From Bacteriovoracaceae bacterium (GTDB taxonomy: Bacteria; Bdellovibrionota; Bacteriovoracia; Bacteriovoracales; Bacteriovoracaceae): a stretch of DNA of 16,749 bases. The notes beneath the pieces were generated by a model, which did no database searches, was not told the origin of the DNA, and worked only from the letters and a program-made list of their open reading frames with translations. A program made the position numbers and the translations under genes. Positions 13,836 to 16,749 of this stretch are shown here, piece by piece. The stretch lies in the NCBI GenBank assembly GCA_023954595.1, contig JAGSHJ010000020.1, positions 1-16,749 of the forward strand, read 5' to 3'. Every line of letters starts with the position of its first letter. Position 1 is the stretch's first letter.

Positions 13836-16541
13836 TTATATAGCCTTTAGGAACTGTTTCTCCACATCGCCCTCAAGGCAAGTTAGTGGTAGGTACTTTT
13901 TCTGTTCTAACTCAATTACATTTTGGGTTTTACAATTATTAGGTATTCTAAATGATAGCTCCACAGGCCTGATCATTGTGTTGTCTGTGACGACAGCAGT
14001 GCTTACAAAATTTGAATTGATATGTGAGAAGTCCATAAACACTGAGGCCCTGTCTTTGCCATCGAAATAGGTTGCTCCAGGGTTGTATAAATCAGTAAGA
14101 CTTTCTTGAATATTTTGAAAATAATTAAGGCGATCAATTTGTACTTTATGCTTCACACTCAAGTCCCTAGTGTTAAAGGCAATTAAATGTTTTTTAGTTT
14201 CATAAAAGATTACCTGCTCATTATCAACAAAAACTCCACCGACCACAGATTGAATCTTCTCTGAAGTGTTTTCCTGACGAAACTGAAGGCCTTGTTCTGT
14301 CATATAATCAAACAAGTTAATAATATGCTCACCATTTACTTTGGCCACTAAGGTATTCTTTTTATTATTCATAAAATTAAAGTTCTCCACTCTAATGGCA
14401 TTGGTGTTATTAATGTCGAAATAGTCGTTTGATAGGGGCTCAAGCTCTAGAGGGGAATTAATGCTTGGTACAACTATATACCCTGTAATGTTGCCATTTT
14501 GCTCTATAGATAGCTGATAAGTCGGTACTCCATCAAAATCAATAGGACTGGCGTTAAACCATGTCTTATCAATCCAATTTAAATTCAATTGAGTGTATAA
14601 ATCCTGGTAAAATTGCTCATTATCAAAAGCTCTAAAGCCGTCTTCAGCGATATAAAATAAATGCTTTCCTATATCTCTATGTTGAAAATTAATATCAAGG
14701 TAGGTCTTGCCCCAGGTGGTGGCGTCAAAGTCTTTTTGATCAAGAAAGCTTGTTGTGAGGTAGCCCACCAACAGTTTGTCCTCTGCTTTAATAAAGGTGA
14801 TTTTACTGGTGTCGATCTTTGTATTTGTGTTTATTTTAGCTTCTAGAGTCGAGAGATGCTGCCCAAATTTTGAGTCAAAATAGGCCGCTTTTAATATCTT
14901 TGTATCCACATCACCTTGTGTGGAATAGACAATTATATTCTCTTGTCTGCCATGGCTTTGCACACTAACGATATTATAAACTGATAGTAGGTTCTGCATT
15001 AGAAAAGAACCAGTTTGTTTAAAGCTAGTGCCTTGAAATTTATAAAAAATTACTTCTACTCCATCTTGGCGCTTTACCATTGAGAAGAATAATGAGGAGT
15101 CTTTATAACCGTAAGTCTTAACAGGTTGCATGTTGTTAATACTTGGGATCTCTGTAGGTAGTTTGAAGGAGATCAGATCTTGTTTATTAAAATTTTTAAC
15201 AAGATAGAACGATTTTCTAAATCTCTTCTCCTTTCCATCTTGAGTAATAGAGAAGTCGATATTTATAAGATTGTCTTGCTTAGAATCCTTCAGTTTTCCT
15301 TTTAATATAAATTCACTTTTTTCAAAAGGGTTTAGTCTGTCCTTTAAACTTATACAAGATAGGTCTGTGAAGGACTGGGATAAGCTCGAACACTCTAACT
15401 TGAAAGCTGAAGATTTATTTCCTAAACTTTGAATAGGAAGCCTTAAACTAAATTCAAGATTTTTATTGAGCGCTATTGTTGAATTCTTTTTTAATACTGG
15501 ATAAATACTAGGATTGGCCCTGATACTTAATGCTCTCTTGATGTTAAGAAAACGATATTCTGTAAGGTCTCCCTTAACAGTCGTTGAACCATCTAGAATT
15601 CGCTGAATAACCTCTGCATTACTTAGAGTAGGGTTATTGCCCTTTAAGAGTGCTATAGCAGCACTAACAAATGGAGCTGATTGGCTTGATCCATCAAGCT
15701 TGTCGTATCCTGAAATCGTCAGGTTTGTTGAGTAATTATCTGTTGGGATTGTAGAAACAATTTCTTCTCCAGGAGCATAAATATCAACCATACCCCCGAA
15801 ATTACTAAAGTCAGAGATAGTTCCACTTTTGCCTATAGCTCCTACACACAGAACGCCCTCTAATGAACATGGGTATTGATTAGAGCTGTTCATGTTGTTA
15901 CCGGCTGCACTAACAACAATAATGCCAGCATCGTTTGCTCTAATAATGGCCTGTTCAATCTTAGTGGAGTGCATTTTGTTAAGCCATCCAGCACTGATGT
16001 TTATGACATCTACTTTTCTTTTAATGGCATAATCAATGCCCTTTTCAATAATTGAGGTCACTGAAAAAGGATGGCCTGGTTTAACTCGAAAAGGTCTTGA
16101 TGATCCATTAAAAATTCTAACAGGTAAAATTTTGATTCTGTCATCTACTCCACGTATTCCTCTACCATCATTAAGTGCTGAGATAATCCCTGAAACATGC
16201 GTTCCATGTCCATTCAGATCTTTTATGTTGTTTGAGCTGTCACTTAAATTTACTCCATAGCAGTCATCAATATATCCATTGTTATCATCATCCTTACCTT
16301 GGACTCCGCTACATTCGACTTCATTTCTATGAATTGAGTGCGAAAGCTCAGGATGATCATAATCAACTCCAAAATCAAAAACAGCAACAATTGGAGTTTT
16401 CTCTAACTTGATATTATCAGGCACCATGATGGAACCCGGAGAGTTGTTATCCAGAAACCACTGGTGGCCCTCAAGATCAACATCTGTTGCCAAGGCATTA
16501 ATACTTAATAGAATAAGTGTGAGAAGCTTTTTTAATTTCAT
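13836..16541 (-). CDS. Secreted subtilisin-family (S8) serine protease with long C-terminal extension
   Basis: This is a probable exported endopeptidase. I start it at the ATG at 16541 (901 aa), which gives a clean signal peptide (KLKK, then LLTLILLSI, cleavage near ALA at residue 18). A TTG four codons earlier (16553) would overlap the upstream gene. With this numbering the catalytic triad is D56 (VFDFGVDYDHPEL), H112 (NGHGTHVSG) and S286 (DGSSQSAPFVSAA), with oxyanion N215 (SAAGNN). A calcium-type loop KDDDNNGYIDD lies at 83-93. The Ser motif reads GSSQSAP instead of the usual GTSMAAP. The catalytic domain begins almost immediately after the signal peptide, so there is no room for an I9 inhibitor propeptide. 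Residues about 345-455 look like a beta-sandwich; about 460-901 are strand-rich repeats that could be a propeller, an inference only. There is no obvious ribosome site, so translation is probably coupled to the gene ending two bases upstream. Confidence 0.92.
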   Translation of the reverse strand: MKLKKLLTLILLSINALATDVDLEGHQWFLDNNSPGSIMVPDNIKLEKTPIVAVFDFGVDYDHPELSHSIHRNEVECSGVQGKDDDNNGYIDDCYGVNLSDSSNNIKDLNGHGTHVSGIISALNDGRGIRGVDDRIKILPVRIFNGSSRPFRVKPGHPFSVTSIIEKGIDYAIKRKVDVINISAGWLNKMHSTKIEQAIIRANDAGIIVVSAAGNNMNSSNQYPCSLEGVLCVGAIGKSGTISDFSNFGGMVDIYAPGEEIVSTIPTDNYSTNLTISGYDKLDGSSQSAPFVSAAIALLKGNNPTLSNAEVIQRILDGSTTVKGDLTEYRFLNIKRALSIRANPSIYPVLKKNSTIALNKNLEFSLRLPIQSLGNKSSAFKLECSSLSQSFTDLSCISLKDRLNPFEKSEFILKGKLKDSKQDNLINIDFSITQDGKEKRFRKSFYLVKNFNKQDLISFKLPTEIPSINNMQPVKTYGYKDSSLFFSMVKRQDGVEVIFYKFQGTSFKQTGSFLMQNLLSVYNIVSVQSHGRQENIIVYSTQGDVDTKILKAAYFDSKFGQHLSTLEAKINTNTKIDTSKITFIKAEDKLLVGYLTTSFLDQKDFDATTWGKTYLDINFQHRDIGKHLFYIAEDGFRAFDNEQFYQDLYTQLNLNWIDKTWFNASPIDFDGVPTYQLSIEQNGNITGYIVVPSINSPLELEPLSNDYFDINNTNAIRVENFNFMNNKKNTLVAKVNGEHIINLFDYMTEQGLQFRQENTSEKIQSVVGGVFVDNEQVIFYETKKHLIAFNTRDLSVKHKVQIDRLNYFQNIQESLTDLYNPGATYFDGKDRASVFMDFSHINSNFVSTAVVTDNTMIRPVELSFRIPNNCKTQNVIELEQKKYLPLTCLEGDVEKQFLKAI

Positions 16542-16543
16542 AG

Positions 16544-16749
16544 TTATAACCAATTTAAGTAGAGTTCACTAAAGTTGATCCCACTTCTCCCATGGATAAA
16601 TTGCAAAGGTCCAAAGGGGTATTTCCCGCTTCTTCGTCCTATTGTATTTGCTTGAACATCATCAATTAAACCTCTTTCATCGCCGTATCTAATGCCGTTT
16701 AGACCGCCATATAAATAGATATTCTCTTCTCCAAATAGCTGGATCATTC
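16544..16749 (-). CDS. C-terminal fragment of an unidentified, possibly beta-barrel protein
   Basis: Only the last 67-68 codons are visible; the frame is open to the window edge, so the Met at 16747 need not be the start. The fragment alternates aromatic and polar residues (IYLYGGLNGIRYGD, then FGPLQFIHGRSGINF) and ends in SELYLNWL. A terminal amphipathic strand with an aromatic residue near the end is typical of outer-membrane beta-barrels, but 68 residues cannot settle this. Its stop (16544-16546) lies two bases before the protease ATG, so the two genes form an operon and are probably translationally coupled. Confidence 0.6.
   Translation of the reverse strand, partial: MIQLFGEENIYLYGGLNGIRYGDERGLIDDVQANTIGRRSGKYPFGPLQFIHGRSGINFSELYLNWL

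Noticed and set aside
1..16749. CRISPR arrays, insertion sequences, integrases, tRNA or rRNA genes, toxin-antitoxin or defence cassettes
   Set aside because: I saw no regularly spaced repeats, transposase or integrase motifs, cloverleaf candidates or known defence domains. The SNF2 helicase stands alone without restriction or DISARM/Zorya-type partners.

Overview
The window looks like a chromosomal segment of a low-GC, Gram-negative Bdellovibrionota-type bacterium, probably near the Bacteriovorax/Halobacteriovorax predators. The case rests on AT-rich DNA, two lipoproteins, several Sec-exported proteins of no recognised family, a proteobacterial-type housekeeping sigma factor with a large non-conserved insert, and a primase-sigma operon. 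The taxonomic placement is an inference; no rRNA or tRNA gene is present to settle it. I see no mobile element, CRISPR array, tRNA or phage gene.

Layout. (1) Plus strand, 2-4520: the 3' end of galE (UDP-glucose 4-epimerase), then queC (queuosine precursor synthesis), then two exported proteins of unknown function. The first, 763 aa, carries a tandem internal duplication of about 100 residues, and a hairpin covers its ribosome binding site. The second, 258 aa, has a strand-like Ser/Thr-rich stretch reminiscent of beta-pore-forming proteins. (2) Minus strand, 4530-7670: a 1046-aa SWIM-SNF2 helicase, convergent with the exported genes. (3) Minus strand, 7808-12198: a compact information-processing operon read trmB, dnaG, rpoD (tRNA m7G46 methyltransferase, primase, major sigma factor), closed by a strong intrinsic terminator. 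(4) 12364-13682: two convergent lipoprotein genes sharing a terminator. One is a short coiled-coil lipoprotein, the other a 258-aa protein of unknown function. (5) Minus strand, 13836-16749: a secreted subtilisin-family protease whose start lies two bases after the stop of a partial upstream gene, with its own intrinsic terminator.

How it fits together. trmB-dnaG-rpoD is a variant of the macromolecular-synthesis operon (rpsU-dnaG-rpoD in E. coli) and is the best-understood unit. The exported proteins and the protease fit the cell-envelope and secretome investment of a predatory or saprophytic lifestyle, but nothing in the sequence ties them to one system. I found no clear new multi-gene system. 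The most worthwhile leads are the SD-masking hairpin with its duplicated-domain protein, the possible pore-former, and the protease coupled to its upstream gene.
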